64,000 nucleotides of DNA from Burkholderia sp. OK233 (GTDB lineage: Bacteria; Pseudomonadota; Gammaproteobacteria; Burkholderiales; Burkholderiaceae). Below the pieces are notes generated by a model. That model did no database searches and was not told the origin of the DNA. It worked only from the letters and a program-made list of their open reading frames with translations. Within the stretch, counting starts at the first letter, position 1. The number at the start of each line of letters is the position of its first letter. The position numbers and the translations under genes are program-made. The stretch covers positions 3,720,001-3,784,000 of the forward strand of contig NZ_OCSR01000001.1 in assembly GCF_900230185.1 (NCBI RefSeq). The letters are read 5' to 3'. Of the stretch, positions 1 to 8,387 are shown in pieces.

Positions 1-59
1 AAACGGTCGCCGTGGGTCGGTTCGTAGACATGCCCCAGACCGGTATTCTTGCCCGGCGT

Positions 60-956
60 CTAAAGTTGCGCGCCGTTGATTGGGAAGAGCGGCTTTGCGT
101 CCTTGGGTGACAGCCCCCACTTTTTGAGCAGGGCGTCATACACGCCGTCCTTCTGTAGCTTTACAAGGGCCTGCTGCACCGACGTCGCCAGTTGCTTTCC
201 CTTTTCATCAGAACCGAAACCGATGCCGTATGGAGCCTTATAAGTGAAGTATACGATTTTGTACTTCGAGGGGAACTTGTTCGCATTGTAGTAGCCGGAG
301 GGCGAGTCTACCCATGCGACTTCGCTTGCTCCTGTCGTCAGTGACAGAAGAGTCATGTTCGAATCTGGATAGGTTGCCAGAACGAGCGGCCGCTTGCCTT
401 CCTTTACGCATTTGTCGCTGATCCGTGCGCTTTCCGGAATTGTGCCCGACCCTCGCGGCACCGCGACCTGCAATCCGCACATATCCTCCAGTGACTTCAG
501 CACCACCTTGCTACCAGGTGAGGCCACTACCGTCTCCCCCATGTTGAGGTAGTCGACGAACGTCACCACATTCTGCCGCGATTTGAAGTCGGCCAACGAC
601 AGCAATACATCGAAGCGATTTGCGCTCAATCCGGGAATCAGTGAATCGAACGATGCCTGGGTCAACCGGACTTTCAGGTTCAGAACTTGGGCTGCCGCCG
701 AAAGAAGTTCTGGCGTGAAGCCGGCAATGTTGCCATCTTCGTCAACAAATTTGATGGGCGCAACATCTGGGTTCACACCAATCACGAGTTCTCCGTGGTC
801 CCGATAATACTTCGGAACGGTCCCCGCTAGAGCTGCGTCGGCTTTAACATGTGGCACTGCAACCTCCGCTCGAGCGGACTGCACATAACCGCCGCACGCC
901 ACCAGCAGGGCCATGCCTGTGGGTAATACCGCTTCTCTTACGAATTTCTTCATCAT
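60..956 (-). CDS. Periplasmic amino-acid-type ABC transporter substrate-binding protein
   Basis: The 298-residue product reads as a family 3 (SBP_bac_3) solute-binding protein of a polar amino acid importer. It has a hydrophobic export signal in the first 30 residues. The signal contains an LVAC lipobox-like stretch (Cys21), so it may be a lipoprotein, or it may be cut after SARA. The mature part has the usual start (GELVIGVNPDVAPIKF) and the two-lobe length of about 260 residues. It is the last gene of a minus-strand operon holding permease, ATPase, flavin monooxygenase and flavin reductase. Its ligand is therefore probably the compound oxidised by the monooxygenase; I infer a sulfur-containing amino acid derivative, but the ligand is not readable from sequence. 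The start is either of two adjacent ATGs; the inner one (953) has better spacing to a GGGG motif. Confidence 0.9.
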   Translation of the reverse strand: MMKKFVREAVLPTGMALLVACGGYVQSARAEVAVPHVKADAALAGTVPKYYRDHGELVIGVNPDVAPIKFVDEDGNIAGFTPELLSAAAQVLNLKVRLTQASFDSLIPGLSANRFDVLLSLADFKSRQNVVTFVDYLNMGETVVASPGSKVVLKSLEDMCGLQVAVPRGSGTIPESARISDKCVKEGKRPLVLATYPDSNMTLLSLTTGASEVAWVDSPSGYYNANKFPSKYKIVYFTYKAPYGIGFGSDEKGKQLATSVQQALVKLQKDGVYDALLKKWGLSPKDAKPLFPINGAQL

Positions 957-1018
957 TCAACCCCGTTTCTGTGGATTGCCTTCAGCAGAGAGATGACCTT
1001 CTGTTGTCGGCAGCAAGT

Positions 1019-1525
1019 TCATGCGGCGGACAAAACGCTATGTGCAAAGGTCCGGTTATGCCAGAGCAGGCAGCTCTCGGCCGACGGTAAGTTGACGCTC
1101 GCGTCTGCAACCAGTCCGACAATGATGCTATGACTGAATCCGTCATGTACCGCAACTACGTCGCAGTCGAATGCAACGGCAGCGTTTATCAGTCGTGGGC
1201 AGCCGGTTTCGCCTTCTTCCCACAGTCCAGGTTCGAAGCGCTCGGCGCCCCTGAAGGATGTGAACCTGTTTGCTATTTCCTTCTGACTGGCGGACAGGAG
1301 GTTGACCGAAAACCGCTTCGTGCGAAGGATGACATCGTGTGAGGACGCCGACTTGTTGACGCACACCAGTAGTGTGGCCGGGTCGACGGAAAGGCTGCAG
1401 ACAGACGTTGCGATGAAACCCAAGGGCATGCCTGCCTCCTGCGTCGTGATAGCAGTGACGCCGCTGGCAAAGTGGGCCATCGCGTGGCGAAAGGCTGTGG
1501 CCGTCGAAGATGTGTCGTGTGTCAT
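1019..1525 (-). CDS. Flavin reductase domain protein (partner of the flavin monooxygenase)
   Basis: A flavin_reduct-type protein of about 168 residues, the size of NtaB/HpaC/DszD-like NAD(P)H:FMN reductases. Family-typical stretches are HFASGVTAITT near the start, GFIATSVCSLSVDPATLLVCVN in the flavin-binding region and FSVNLLS. It supplies reduced FMN to the two-component monooxygenase encoded just upstream. I choose the ATG at 1525, preceded by a GAGAG ribosome-binding motif. A longer GTG start at 1576 would overlap the upstream stop codon by a few bases and adds residues outside the conserved fold. Position in the operon supports its pairing with the LLM-class enzyme. Confidence 0.88.
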   Translation of the reverse strand: MTHDTSSTATAFRHAMAHFASGVTAITTQEAGMPLGFIATSVCSLSVDPATLLVCVNKSASSHDVILRTKRFSVNLLSASQKEIANRFTSFRGAERFEPGLWEEGETGCPRLINAAVAFDCDVVAVHDGFSHSIIVGLVADASVNLPSAESCLLWHNRTFAHSVLSAA

Positions 1526-1568
1526 CTCAGTCACTCTCGAATGCAAATTGGCAATGGTTGGCAGAGCG

Positions 1569-2885
1569 CTAGTCACCGTACTGCAAACGCTTCAGACCGA
1601 GGTTGCCCCGCAATGTGGTCGTTTCATATTCGGTGCGGAAGAGTCCGCGCTTGCGAAGTTCCGGAAGAATCAGTTCCGCGAAATCGTCCAGCCCGTTGGG
1701 CAAGCTGGCAGGGCAGATATTGAATCCATCGGCCGCACCTTCCTTGAACCACCGTTCCATGTCGTCGACGATGTCCTCGGCGGTACCGACCAGCTGTCGT
1801 CCGCCGGACGCGCGCAATTTGTAGAGCTGGCGGATAGTCAGATTGTCGCGCCGCGCGATATTGAGGAGGTTCTCGGCAATGCTGCGAACGGGCTGGTTGC
1901 CGACGTCAGGAACCGGGCCATCCAGGTCATAGCCGGAAAGATCGCCAAGCACCCCATACAGGATTGCGAGACCGCTCAACGGGTCAATCAGGTCTTGCAA
2001 CTGGTCGAACTTATCCTGTGCTTCCTGCCGGGTGCGGCCGACGTAAGGGGTAAGGCCCGGCATAATCAGCAGTTGGTCGGCAGTGCGCCCAAACTTTCCG
2101 AGGCGACCTTTAACGTCGTCGTAGTAGGCCTTCGCCGAAGCCATATCGTAGGAACTGCTGTAGACGACGTCAGCGTGTTGCGCTGCGACCTCCCGTCCCG
2201 CTTCTGCTGCTCCTGCCTGAACGATGATGGGTCGGCCCTGTGGTGTCCGCGCCGAGTTCAGGGGGCCGCGTACCTTGAAGTGCTTGCCCTTGTGGTTGGG
2301 AGTATGCAATTTCGCTTCGTCATAGAACACCCCAGTGTCCTTGTTACGAATGAAGGCATCGGCTTCCCAGCTGTCCCACAACTTCTTCACCACCTGGACA
2401 AACTCATCGGCACGCTCGTAGCGCTCTTCGTAGCCCAGGTGCTCGTCGCGGCTGAAGTTCCAGGCCTCCTGCTGCGACCACGAGGTGACGACGTTCCAGC
2501 CGGCACGACCGCCGCTGATGTGGTCTATTGATGCGTACTTGCGAGCGATGTGAAACGGCTCGTTGTAGGTTGTGGATGCGGTGGAGACAAGACCGATACG
2601 CGAAGTGCACGCGCCAATCGCCGAAAGCAGGGTCAGTGGTTCCAGTTCTGCGTTCCTGGAATCGCGAGCCAGGGACCCGGGCGGATTATCCGAAGCGCGG
2701 ATGCCCACGCCATCGGCAAAAAATATCATGTCGAACTTTGCGGCTTCGGCCTTTCGCGCAGTGTTCAGAAAGTAATTGAAGTCTGTTGCGCCATCGGCCG
2801 GAATTTCCGGATATCTCCATGCTGCGGTGTGATACCCCAGATAACGCATTGAGAGGCCGAGTCGAATCATTTCTCTGAATTTCAT
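1569..2885 (-). CDS. LLM-class flavin-dependent monooxygenase, NtaA/SnaA/DszA/YxeK family
   Basis: The 438 residues fit the NtaA-type (nitrilotriacetate monooxygenase component A) branch of the bacterial luciferase superfamily. The N-terminal GYHTAAWRYPEI, the following FFADGVGI, the substrate-loop motif ISGGRAGWNVVTSW and the C-terminal WFKEGAADGFNI are characteristic. Such enzymes use FMNH2 from a separate reductase, here the next gene, to oxidise carbon next to N or S. Known members act on aminopolycarboxylates, dibenzothiophene sulfone and N-acetyl-S-(2-succino)cysteine. The neighbouring amino-acid-type importer resembles the yxe and ytm operons of Bacillus, so a sulfur amino acid adduct is the favoured substrate; this is inference. 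The start has a poor ribosome-binding site, and later ATGs exist at codons 6 and 13. Confidence 0.88.
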   Translation of the reverse strand: MKFREMIRLGLSMRYLGYHTAAWRYPEIPADGATDFNYFLNTARKAEAAKFDMIFFADGVGIRASDNPPGSLARDSRNAELEPLTLLSAIGACTSRIGLVSTASTTYNEPFHIARKYASIDHISGGRAGWNVVTSWSQQEAWNFSRDEHLGYEERYERADEFVQVVKKLWDSWEADAFIRNKDTGVFYDEAKLHTPNHKGKHFKVRGPLNSARTPQGRPIIVQAGAAEAGREVAAQHADVVYSSSYDMASAKAYYDDVKGRLGKFGRTADQLLIMPGLTPYVGRTRQEAQDKFDQLQDLIDPLSGLAILYGVLGDLSGYDLDGPVPDVGNQPVRSIAENLLNIARRDNLTIRQLYKLRASGGRQLVGTAEDIVDDMERWFKEGAADGFNICPASLPNGLDDFAELILPELRKRGLFRTEYETTTLRGNLGLKRLQYGD

Positions 2886-2935
2886 AAGTTATCCTATTCG
2901 TTACATATGACATTAGGAAGCGGAAATATGGACGC

Positions 2936-3742
2936 TTATCTGTCTTTCAAGCTATGAATGAATCGCCTGCTTCGCTCTGTCCCGCCACCATTGAAGATGT
3001 GCGTTGGAGGGCCCTGGTCAACAATCCTGCCTCCATCCATAAATACGACACGACTGGAAACCTTTCGGGCGAAATCCATCTCGTGGGTCACTACCACCAT
3101 AGTCGTCCCGGAAACCGCCAGCTCACGGATGACTTCAAGTACCTCGTTCACGAGTTCGGGGTCGAGTGCACTGGTTGGCTCGTCGAACAGCATCACCTCG
3201 GGCTCCATAGCCAGGGCGCGTGCGATAGCAACCCGCTGCTTCTGTCCGCCAGACAGTTGTGCCGGGTAGTGATTCATCTTGTCTGCCAGACCGACGCGGG
3301 AAAGCAGGTACTTCCCACGCTCAGTAACATCTTTCCGTGCTTTGCCCTGCACAATGCGCGGGCCGGCGAGAACGTTGTCGAGAGCCGAGTAATGTGGGAA
3401 GAGATTGAAGCTCTGAAACACCATCCCAAAGTACTTGCGTTGGCGGTCAAGTTCCTTTTTCGGAAGTCGGACCTGCAGTCCTTTGCGGGTTTCGGTACCC
3501 AGAATCTCGCCTCTGAATGTCATCGTTCCCGCGTCAATGAGTTCCAGCATGTTGATGCATCGAAGGAGCGTGCTTTTGCCCGACCCGGACGGCCCGATGA
3601 TGGAGACCACCTCGCCTTTGTCTAGCGAGAAATTTACAGAATGCAAGGCTGTGAAGTCGCCAAATTGTTTGGTCACCCCTCGCATATCAAGGAGCGGTTG
3701 CGTCTCGACGCGTTCCTGCAGTTCGAAGTCGCTGGAAATCAT
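2936..3742 (-). CDS. Polar amino acid ABC transporter ATP-binding protein
   Basis: The 268-residue nucleotide-binding subunit has Walker A GPSGSGKS (residues 50-57), the ABC signature LSGGQKQR, Walker B VMLFDEPTSALDPE and the switch histidine in VVVTHEMDF. Close match to the HisP/GlnQ/TcyN class suggests amino acid import. Its start overlaps the stop of the permease gene by 4 bases (ATGA), indicating translational coupling. The monooxygenase gene begins about 50 bases downstream in the same direction, so the importer and the enzyme are likely one transcription unit. Confidence 0.95.
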   Translation of the reverse strand: MISSDFELQERVETQPLLDMRGVTKQFGDFTALHSVNFSLDKGEVVSIIGPSGSGKSTLLRCINMLELIDAGTMTFRGEILGTETRKGLQVRLPKKELDRQRKYFGMVFQSFNLFPHYSALDNVLAGPRIVQGKARKDVTERGKYLLSRVGLADKMNHYPAQLSGGQKQRVAIARALAMEPEVMLFDEPTSALDPELVNEVLEVIRELAVSGTTMVVVTHEMDFARKVSSRVVFMDGGRIVDQGPPTHIFNGGGTERSRRFIHSLKDR

Positions 3743-4638
3743 CGCTTCACCCCTTTTCCAAATCGACGCTCCAGGATGTTCTGTCCGAGCATTGCGAGAC
3801 TGGTGAGGAACAGGTACCAGATACAGGCAACTGCAAGCAGCGGAATCGTTTCGAAAGTTGTGGAATAGATGAGTTGGACTGTTGTAAGCAGCTCGACGTA
3901 CCCAATAACCGTCACTAGCGAGGTGTTCTTGAACATCGTAATCACTTCATTTGCGAGCGGCGGAATGATGATTCTTATGGCTTGCGGCATGACGACGTAC
4001 CACATCATTTTCAGGTCGCTCATGCCTAGTGCCTTGCACGCTTCGCGTTGACCGTGGTCGACAGCGTTCAGCCCGCCGCGGAAAATCTCCGCGCTGTAAC
4101 CTCCAAGGTAAAGGGCCAGGCCGATAATCGCCGCGCTAAATCGCGAGATGATGTTATTCGTACTTATGTCGAACAACGTCCAGTGCACAACCGGAATCGA
4201 AATGAACAGGCGCGGAACCAGGGCTGCGGCAAAGAAAAGGAAGAGCAGCATGGCCAGGGGTGGCGTCGCACGGATAATCCAGACGTAGATATATGCGCCC
4301 CCCCTCAGCACCGGGTTCTCCGCCATACGGCAAGCCGCGACGATAACGCCGATAAAAAGTCCCAGCACACTTGAGAGTGCAGTCAGGATGAGCGTGTTTT
4401 TGAGGCCGTCGAGCACTCTTTTGTGGAAGAGGTAGTGCGCAACGATGTCCCATTGCCAGCGCGGGTTGTCGATGACCAGTTCATAAAAAAGTATGACGGC
4501 AACCACGAGCAAGCCGTACCAGACCAGGTCGGACTTTTTGCGCCGCGGGTATATCCGGGTATCCGGCATGTCGCTCTTAACCATGTTGCCGGGGTGACAT
4601 GTCACCCCCTCAGGCGGACTAATAGAGTTTTGATTCAT
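3739..4638 (-). CDS. Polar amino acid ABC transporter permease (HisMQ type)
   Basis: A 299-residue inner-membrane permease with several hydrophobic helices. It carries the PAAT-family motif region around YLGGYSAEIFRGGLNAVDHGQREACKALGMS, which contacts the ATPase (EAA loop). The N-terminal 40 residues, before the first membrane helix, are charged and longer than usual. Other in-frame ATGs at codons 19 (4584) and 24 (4569) could be the true start. Choosing one of these would place a perfect 18-bp palindrome (4591-4608) in the leader instead of the coding region. Only one permease is encoded, so it probably acts as a homodimer. First gene of the operon. Confidence 0.9.
   Translation of the reverse strand: MNQNSISPPEGVTCHPGNMVKSDMPDTRIYPRRKKSDLVWYGLLVVAVILFYELVIDNPRWQWDIVAHYLFHKRVLDGLKNTLILTALSSVLGLFIGVIVAACRMAENPVLRGGAYIYVWIIRATPPLAMLLFLFFAAALVPRLFISIPVVHWTLFDISTNNIISRFSAAIIGLALYLGGYSAEIFRGGLNAVDHGQREACKALGMSDLKMMWYVVMPQAIRIIIPPLANEVITMFKNTSLVTVIGYVELLTTVQLIYSTTFETIPLLAVACIWYLFLTSLAMLGQNILERRFGKGVKR
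4591..4608. promoter_or_regulatory. Perfect 18-bp palindrome near the start of the permease gene
   Basis: GGGGTGACATGTCACCCC reads identically on both strands. It lies in codons 11-16 of the permease as annotated, or just upstream if translation begins at codon 19 or 24. A regulator-binding site for the operon is possible. No regulator gene is adjacent, so this remains a guess from symmetry alone. Confidence 0.3.
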
Positions 4639-5148
4639 GCTTCGTCCATCGCGCGATCGCGCGCATCCATTCGGTGAGTTCCCGATGCCGGCATCGTGTA
4701 GGCCGTAGCACGGTGCCCGGCATCTACCAGACTCAACCCCGCCCGTCTCATAACTATGTCGCGGTCGGGGCAGTACGATGATTTATCGATGAAATTCAGA
4801 ATATGAGCATCAAAATCGACTGTCAAAGTCCGATTTCCACACTGGGGCATTCCCACGGGTTATACCCTCTGTTTTCCTGTTGGTGTACGACGAGACTGAC
4901 AAGCCATTGGAGCGTCCGACACATGGCGGCAGTCGTCTTTTCCGCAGATTAGCCGCGGGGCATCGCTTACAGGCTGAACGGCCGCGTTGGCGAGTCGCAG
5001 GTGACGCGACGTCGTAAGGGCACGTCGAATCGTCGTCGTGGCAACTTGGTCGGGGTCGTACGGTCCAAGAGCCGTGGCCCATTGGCTGCCCTCTGCGGGT
5101 GGCGATGTTCGCCATCACTGCAAGCCCATCGGGCTAAACGGAGGACTG
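4639..5148. other. Intergenic region between divergent units
   Basis: No coding region recognised. It holds a CGCGCGATCGCGCG palindrome (4650-4663) just before the permease start. An imperfect dyad of the T-N11-A type (ATTTATCGATGAAAT, 4781-4795) could bind a LysR-type regulator of the minus-strand operon. Both are seen by eye only. Confidence 0.3.
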
Positions 5149-5823
5149 GTGCGTCTAAAGCATTCCTTTGCATGGCTGCTGTGCTTTGCAGCAGTTGGTT
5201 CGACCGCTGCACGGGCGAGCGACATTCAATGTTCTACAACGCGTCAGCCGGCCGAGCGCGTGATATGTGACCACGCAATCCTGGACAACGAGTACGACGA
5301 TATCGTTGCGCAGCAGCAGGCTCTGCTGAGTAGTGGAAAGCTCTCACCCCAACAACTCGCCCATTGGAGGCAGTCACGGAACGCCTGCACTGACGTCCAT
5401 TGTATTGATACGGTATTCGCGAAGTGGAAGGCGATGGCCAAGTCGGTCGAAGCCGCTACTGCGGCTGTACCGGCTCCGGTTATGGCTTCGGCCACGGCTC
5501 TGGCCCCTGTCGGACCCACTTCGGATGCAAACGCGCTCTCCGCATCCCAAGCCTTGCCGACATCGGAAGCATCTCTTGTGCGTCATGGGAGTGCCGCAGG
5601 GGTGGCGCTTCCGAAACCTGTGGAGACGCAAGCATCTTCGCCTATGGTCGCGTCTGCTCCTTCTAGCGCAAGTGAGTCCCGTAGCACGACCGGCATGGGC
5701 GCCGGCCTGATGACGGCCTTGCTTGTCGCGGTTGGATTCGGCGTTCTCTTCCAACGCCGAAGGAGGAACGGTGGAAGCACCGGCGAACCACCAGGTGATG
5801 TTCGAGGAAAGGACAAGCCTTGA
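5149..5823 (+). CDS. LprI-like (DUF1311) periplasmic protein with C-terminal membrane anchor
   Basis: Translation most likely begins at GTG 5149, directly behind GGAGGA, giving 224 residues. This start creates a clean signal peptide (basic RLKHS, hydrophobic core, cut after ARA). Residues after it match the LprI N-terminal domain: Cys in IQCSTTR, ERVICDH, LDNEYDDIVAQQQALL, then W-x-x-SRNACTDVHCID. A long Ala/Ser/Pro linker follows. The protein ends with one predicted membrane helix (GLMTALLVAVGFGVLF) and an RRRR tail, an arrangement reminiscent of sorted or membrane-anchored surface proteins. LprI-type domains are linked to lysozyme inhibition, but the function here is unknown. The upstream ATG at 5038 would bury the signal peptide and is rejected. 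Confidence 0.7.
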   Translation: MRLKHSFAWLLCFAAVGSTAARASDIQCSTTRQPAERVICDHAILDNEYDDIVAQQQALLSSGKLSPQQLAHWRQSRNACTDVHCIDTVFAKWKAMAKSVEAATAAVPAPVMASATALAPVGPTSDANALSASQALPTSEASLVRHGSAAGVALPKPVETQASSPMVASAPSSASESRSTTGMGAGLMTALLVAVGFGVLFQRRRRNGGSTGEPPGDVRGKDKP

Positions 5824-6006
5824 GCGAGCCACATTGAAGGGCATGGAGCGAAGCGACGCAGCGTTGTGATTTTCGGTGGCACGCCGCGCCAGTCAATGCA
5901 CTAGCCTTTTCTGGAGCGCCCGTTGCATATTGCGGTCACGTTCATAAGGGGGTTACCCGGACCAGCAATTCTCTGGTTTCACCGGGTACACCAAGCCGAC
6001 GACGTT

Positions 6007-6243
6007 TTATTGCGGCTGTGCTGCCGGACGTTCCGCGGCTTGCTGTTGAGCGTGCTGCTTCGCAAGGTGCCTGCCGACCATGCAGCCGCCGACCGCACCA
6101 ACCACAGCGTGGTGCCCCGCGTAATGCCCGGCGACCCCACCTACCACCGCGCCCTTGAGGCAGCCTGCGGCGTTAGCCGTGCCTGCGGTTGCGAAGACCA
6201 GCGTCGTTGCAATCAAGGTGATTCGTATCGGGCTAGTTTTCAT
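6007..6243 (-). CDS. Small exported glycine-zipper protein
   Basis: From the ATG at 6243 the product is 78 residues. It has a signal peptide (MKTSPIRITLIATTLVFA, cleavage after ANA), then a glycine-rich hydrophobic block (CLKGAVVGGVAGHYAGHHAVVGAVGGCMVG) and a Gln/Ala-rich tail. Glycine-zipper blocks of this type insert into or pack against the outer membrane in many small envelope proteins. Two Cys residues flank the zipper and might form a disulfide. It lies 53 bases downstream of another small exported protein in the same orientation, probably co-transcribed. Function unknown. Confidence 0.7.
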   Translation of the reverse strand: MKTSPIRITLIATTLVFATAGTANAAGCLKGAVVGGVAGHYAGHHAVVGAVGGCMVGRHLAKQHAQQQAAERPAAQPQ

Positions 6244-6296
6244 TCGAAAGTACTCTGAGATCGGATTTTTCGGAGGTGGCGCCTTCCGGCGCCGTT

Positions 6297-6608
6297 TCAA
6301 TACCCGCGCCAATCACGATGCTCGCGCCACTCGTGCTCACGCCATTCCTGGCGGCGCCATTCACGTTCACGCCACTCGCGACGTTCGCGCCATTCGCGGG
6401 CTCGCCAGTCGTCACCATCGCCGTACGCGACGGCGACAGGTGCGGGAGCATACACGACGGGAGGTGGCGGTGCGTACACCGGTTCTGCAGGCGCATACAC
6501 GGCCCCGGGGATGCCCAATCCAATGGCGACGTCGACGTGTGCCGATGCTGCCGTTGATGCTGCCAGTACTGCCAGACCGAGCGCTGCACCGAGAATTTTC
6601 TTGTTCAT
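6297..6608 (-). CDS. Small exported protein with Trp-Arg-Glu repeats
   Basis: Starting at ATG 6608 (AGGAG-like motif upstream) the protein has 103 residues. A signal peptide (MNKKILGAALGLAVLAASTA, cut near ASA) comes first, then a Pro/Ala/Tyr-rich segment (YAPAEPVYAPPPPVVYAP). The last 40 residues are built from repeats of WRE[RH] and EWR units, highly charged. Related short PXPV/WR-repeat proteins are common in Burkholderia envelopes with no assigned role. The repeat is visible in the DNA as a run of similar 12-15 base units, so length may vary between strains. Confidence 0.72.
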   Translation of the reverse strand: MNKKILGAALGLAVLAASTAASAHVDVAIGLGIPGAVYAPAEPVYAPPPPVVYAPAPVAVAYGDGDDWRAREWRERREWREREWRRQEWREHEWREHRDWRGY

Positions 6609-7025
6609 CTCCGCTACTCCTCGCACATTGAGTGCAATGTCAGTGACTATGGTTCGGAGTGTAAGGAGCGATGTCGGACACATGTGAAACGGCGGTGCGA
6701 GATTCGTAACGTGTGGTTACCTGCAGCTGTGCCGTATGGCAAGTGAACAGGGTAGCGCTACCACGCAACTGAACTTGAACAGGCATGTAACGTGAACTAG
6801 CCTTAACGTCTATCCGGAAGCAAGCCTTTGGTATCGAGCCTCGTCGGAGGTGCGGGCCCCCTGTAGCGAACGTTTGATCTATCCGGTGCCGGCTAGTGCG
6901 GTAGGACCTGGGTAGGAAACAGGTTCGTGTCACGAGACCTCCCGTGCCGCGCTCCCGGTGATTCCTTCGGGCTGGGACGTTTGTAGGCGACTTCGTCGCC
7001 CTGATGCCGTTATATCGGAGGGGGC
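6609..7025. other. Intergenic region
   Basis: No gene recognised. It contains the leader of the WRE-repeat gene on the minus strand. On the plus strand it ends in a strong ribosome-binding site (GGAGGGGG) just before the phosphoesterase ATG. No repeat or RNA element was recognised. Confidence 0.4.
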
Positions 7026-8387
7026 ATGTCAGTTGACAACATTAAGACCATCATCATAGTCATGATGGAGAATAGGTCTTTCGACCACGTTCTTGGCTAC
7101 CTGAGCCTCGACGGGAAGGATGTCAACGGCCTCTCGGCCGACCCCACCTGGCAACAGAATTTCACGAACCTCTACGGCGGCAAAGCGTATGCCATACATG
7201 CGCTTTCGCCGTCGACCCAACTTATCCCCGACCCGCCGCATGACCGCACGCCGATTTCGATGCAAATAAACACGCCGTGTGCGAATGGAGGCTGTCCCGA
7301 ACTGGGTGGATTCGTCGCGAGCTATGCGACACGAAACCCTGCGCCCGCCGACCTGTCAATGGTGATGGGCTACTACACGGCCGGTGCGTTGCCTGTTTAT
7401 GATTTTTTCGCAAAAAATTTCACTATCTGTGATAGTTGGTTTGCGCCACTTCCGACGGGAACCCAGGCAAATCGCTTGATGGCAATGGCTGGAGAGAGTG
7501 CGATTAGCGACAACGTTTCTGGTTTTCTTCCCGAGCAGTCCCTGGTTTACGACTGGCTGACCACACACGGCGCAAGTTGGTGCGTCTACCAGTCGGGAGG
7601 CTTCTTCCCGTTCTTCAGCTTGATGCCCAAGTGGTTGCCCGAGATAGTAACTTCGCTTGCCTTGCCGCTGGATGGCAACGGAGGGAGGTTCAGGCGGTAT
7701 TCGCGCTTCAAGGCAGACTGGACGAACAGTAGCAATTTGCCTCAAGTCATTTTCATCGAGCCGGAATACACGGACGGGCCGCACCGGGTCCCGAATGACG
7801 ACCATTCGCCTACTGGCGTCTCCCCAGGGCAAGCGTTCCTTGCCGACATTTATCAAACGATTTCTGCGTCCGAGCGATGGGATGAGACGCTGATGATTGT
7901 CACGTATGACGAGCATGGGGGGTTCTTCGACCATGTAAGCCCACTTGAGATTTCTACCGACGTCGCCGGTTATCAGTTTCAAACTACTGGGCTGCGGGTT
8001 CCCGCATTCCTGGTCTCGCCCTATGTCGTGCCGGGGGGTGTCTTCTCCGGCGACCTGGACCATACGTCGATACTTCAGCTTCTCGCGGATAAATTCAATG
8101 CTGGCGGCACGTACTCTGCTCCGGTCAGCGCACGCACGCAACTTTCGAAGCTGAGTTCCGCCCTTTCTGAAGCGAAAACGCCGGGCTCTGCACCGAAGCT
8201 AAACGTCCCCGCACCGAGGAGCTCACCTGTACCGCCGCCCGTCTCGCCACCGACCGGCTTCTCGCCATGCGCGCAAGCGTTTCGTAGCGTCGCGCTTAAG
8301 GTCCAGCAGGACCATCCGGAGTTGCTGTCTTCGCCGAACTGGGGCGACCTTGCGAGCTTTGTTGCAACGTACAAGGGTGGAGCGTGA
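7026..8387 (+). CDS. Phospholipase C / acid phosphatase-type phosphoesterase
   Basis: The 453-residue protein belongs to the phosphoesterase family that includes phosphocholine-preferring phospholipase C and AcpA (alkaline phosphatase fold). The N-terminal metal and nucleophile region is IIIVMMENRSFDHVLGYL, with Asn and Asp ligands. The C-terminal metal site is in VTYDEHGGFFDHVSP, and LDHTSILQLL is also family typical. No signal peptide is visible, and the catalytic motif begins about ten residues from the start. Export, if it happens, does not use an obvious Sec or Tat signal. The C-terminal 110 residues contain a Pro-rich linker and a short domain of unknown role. Substrate is not determinable from sequence. 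Confidence 0.88.
   Translation: MSVDNIKTIIIVMMENRSFDHVLGYLSLDGKDVNGLSADPTWQQNFTNLYGGKAYAIHALSPSTQLIPDPPHDRTPISMQINTPCANGGCPELGGFVASYATRNPAPADLSMVMGYYTAGALPVYDFFAKNFTICDSWFAPLPTGTQANRLMAMAGESAISDNVSGFLPEQSLVYDWLTTHGASWCVYQSGGFFPFFSLMPKWLPEIVTSLALPLDGNGGRFRRYSRFKADWTNSSNLPQVIFIEPEYTDGPHRVPNDDHSPTGVSPGQAFLADIYQTISASERWDETLMIVTYDEHGGFFDHVSPLEISTDVAGYQFQTTGLRVPAFLVSPYVVPGGVFSGDLDHTSILQLLADKFNAGGTYSAPVSARTQLSKLSSALSEAKTPGSAPKLNVPAPRSSPVPPPVSPPTGFSPCAQAFRSVALKVQQDHPELLSSPNWGDLASFVATYKGGA

Noticed and set aside
1302..2531. Long plus-strand open frame of 409 codons
   Set aside because: Antisense to the monooxygenase and reductase genes; its product has no domain character and arises from GC-rich codon bias.
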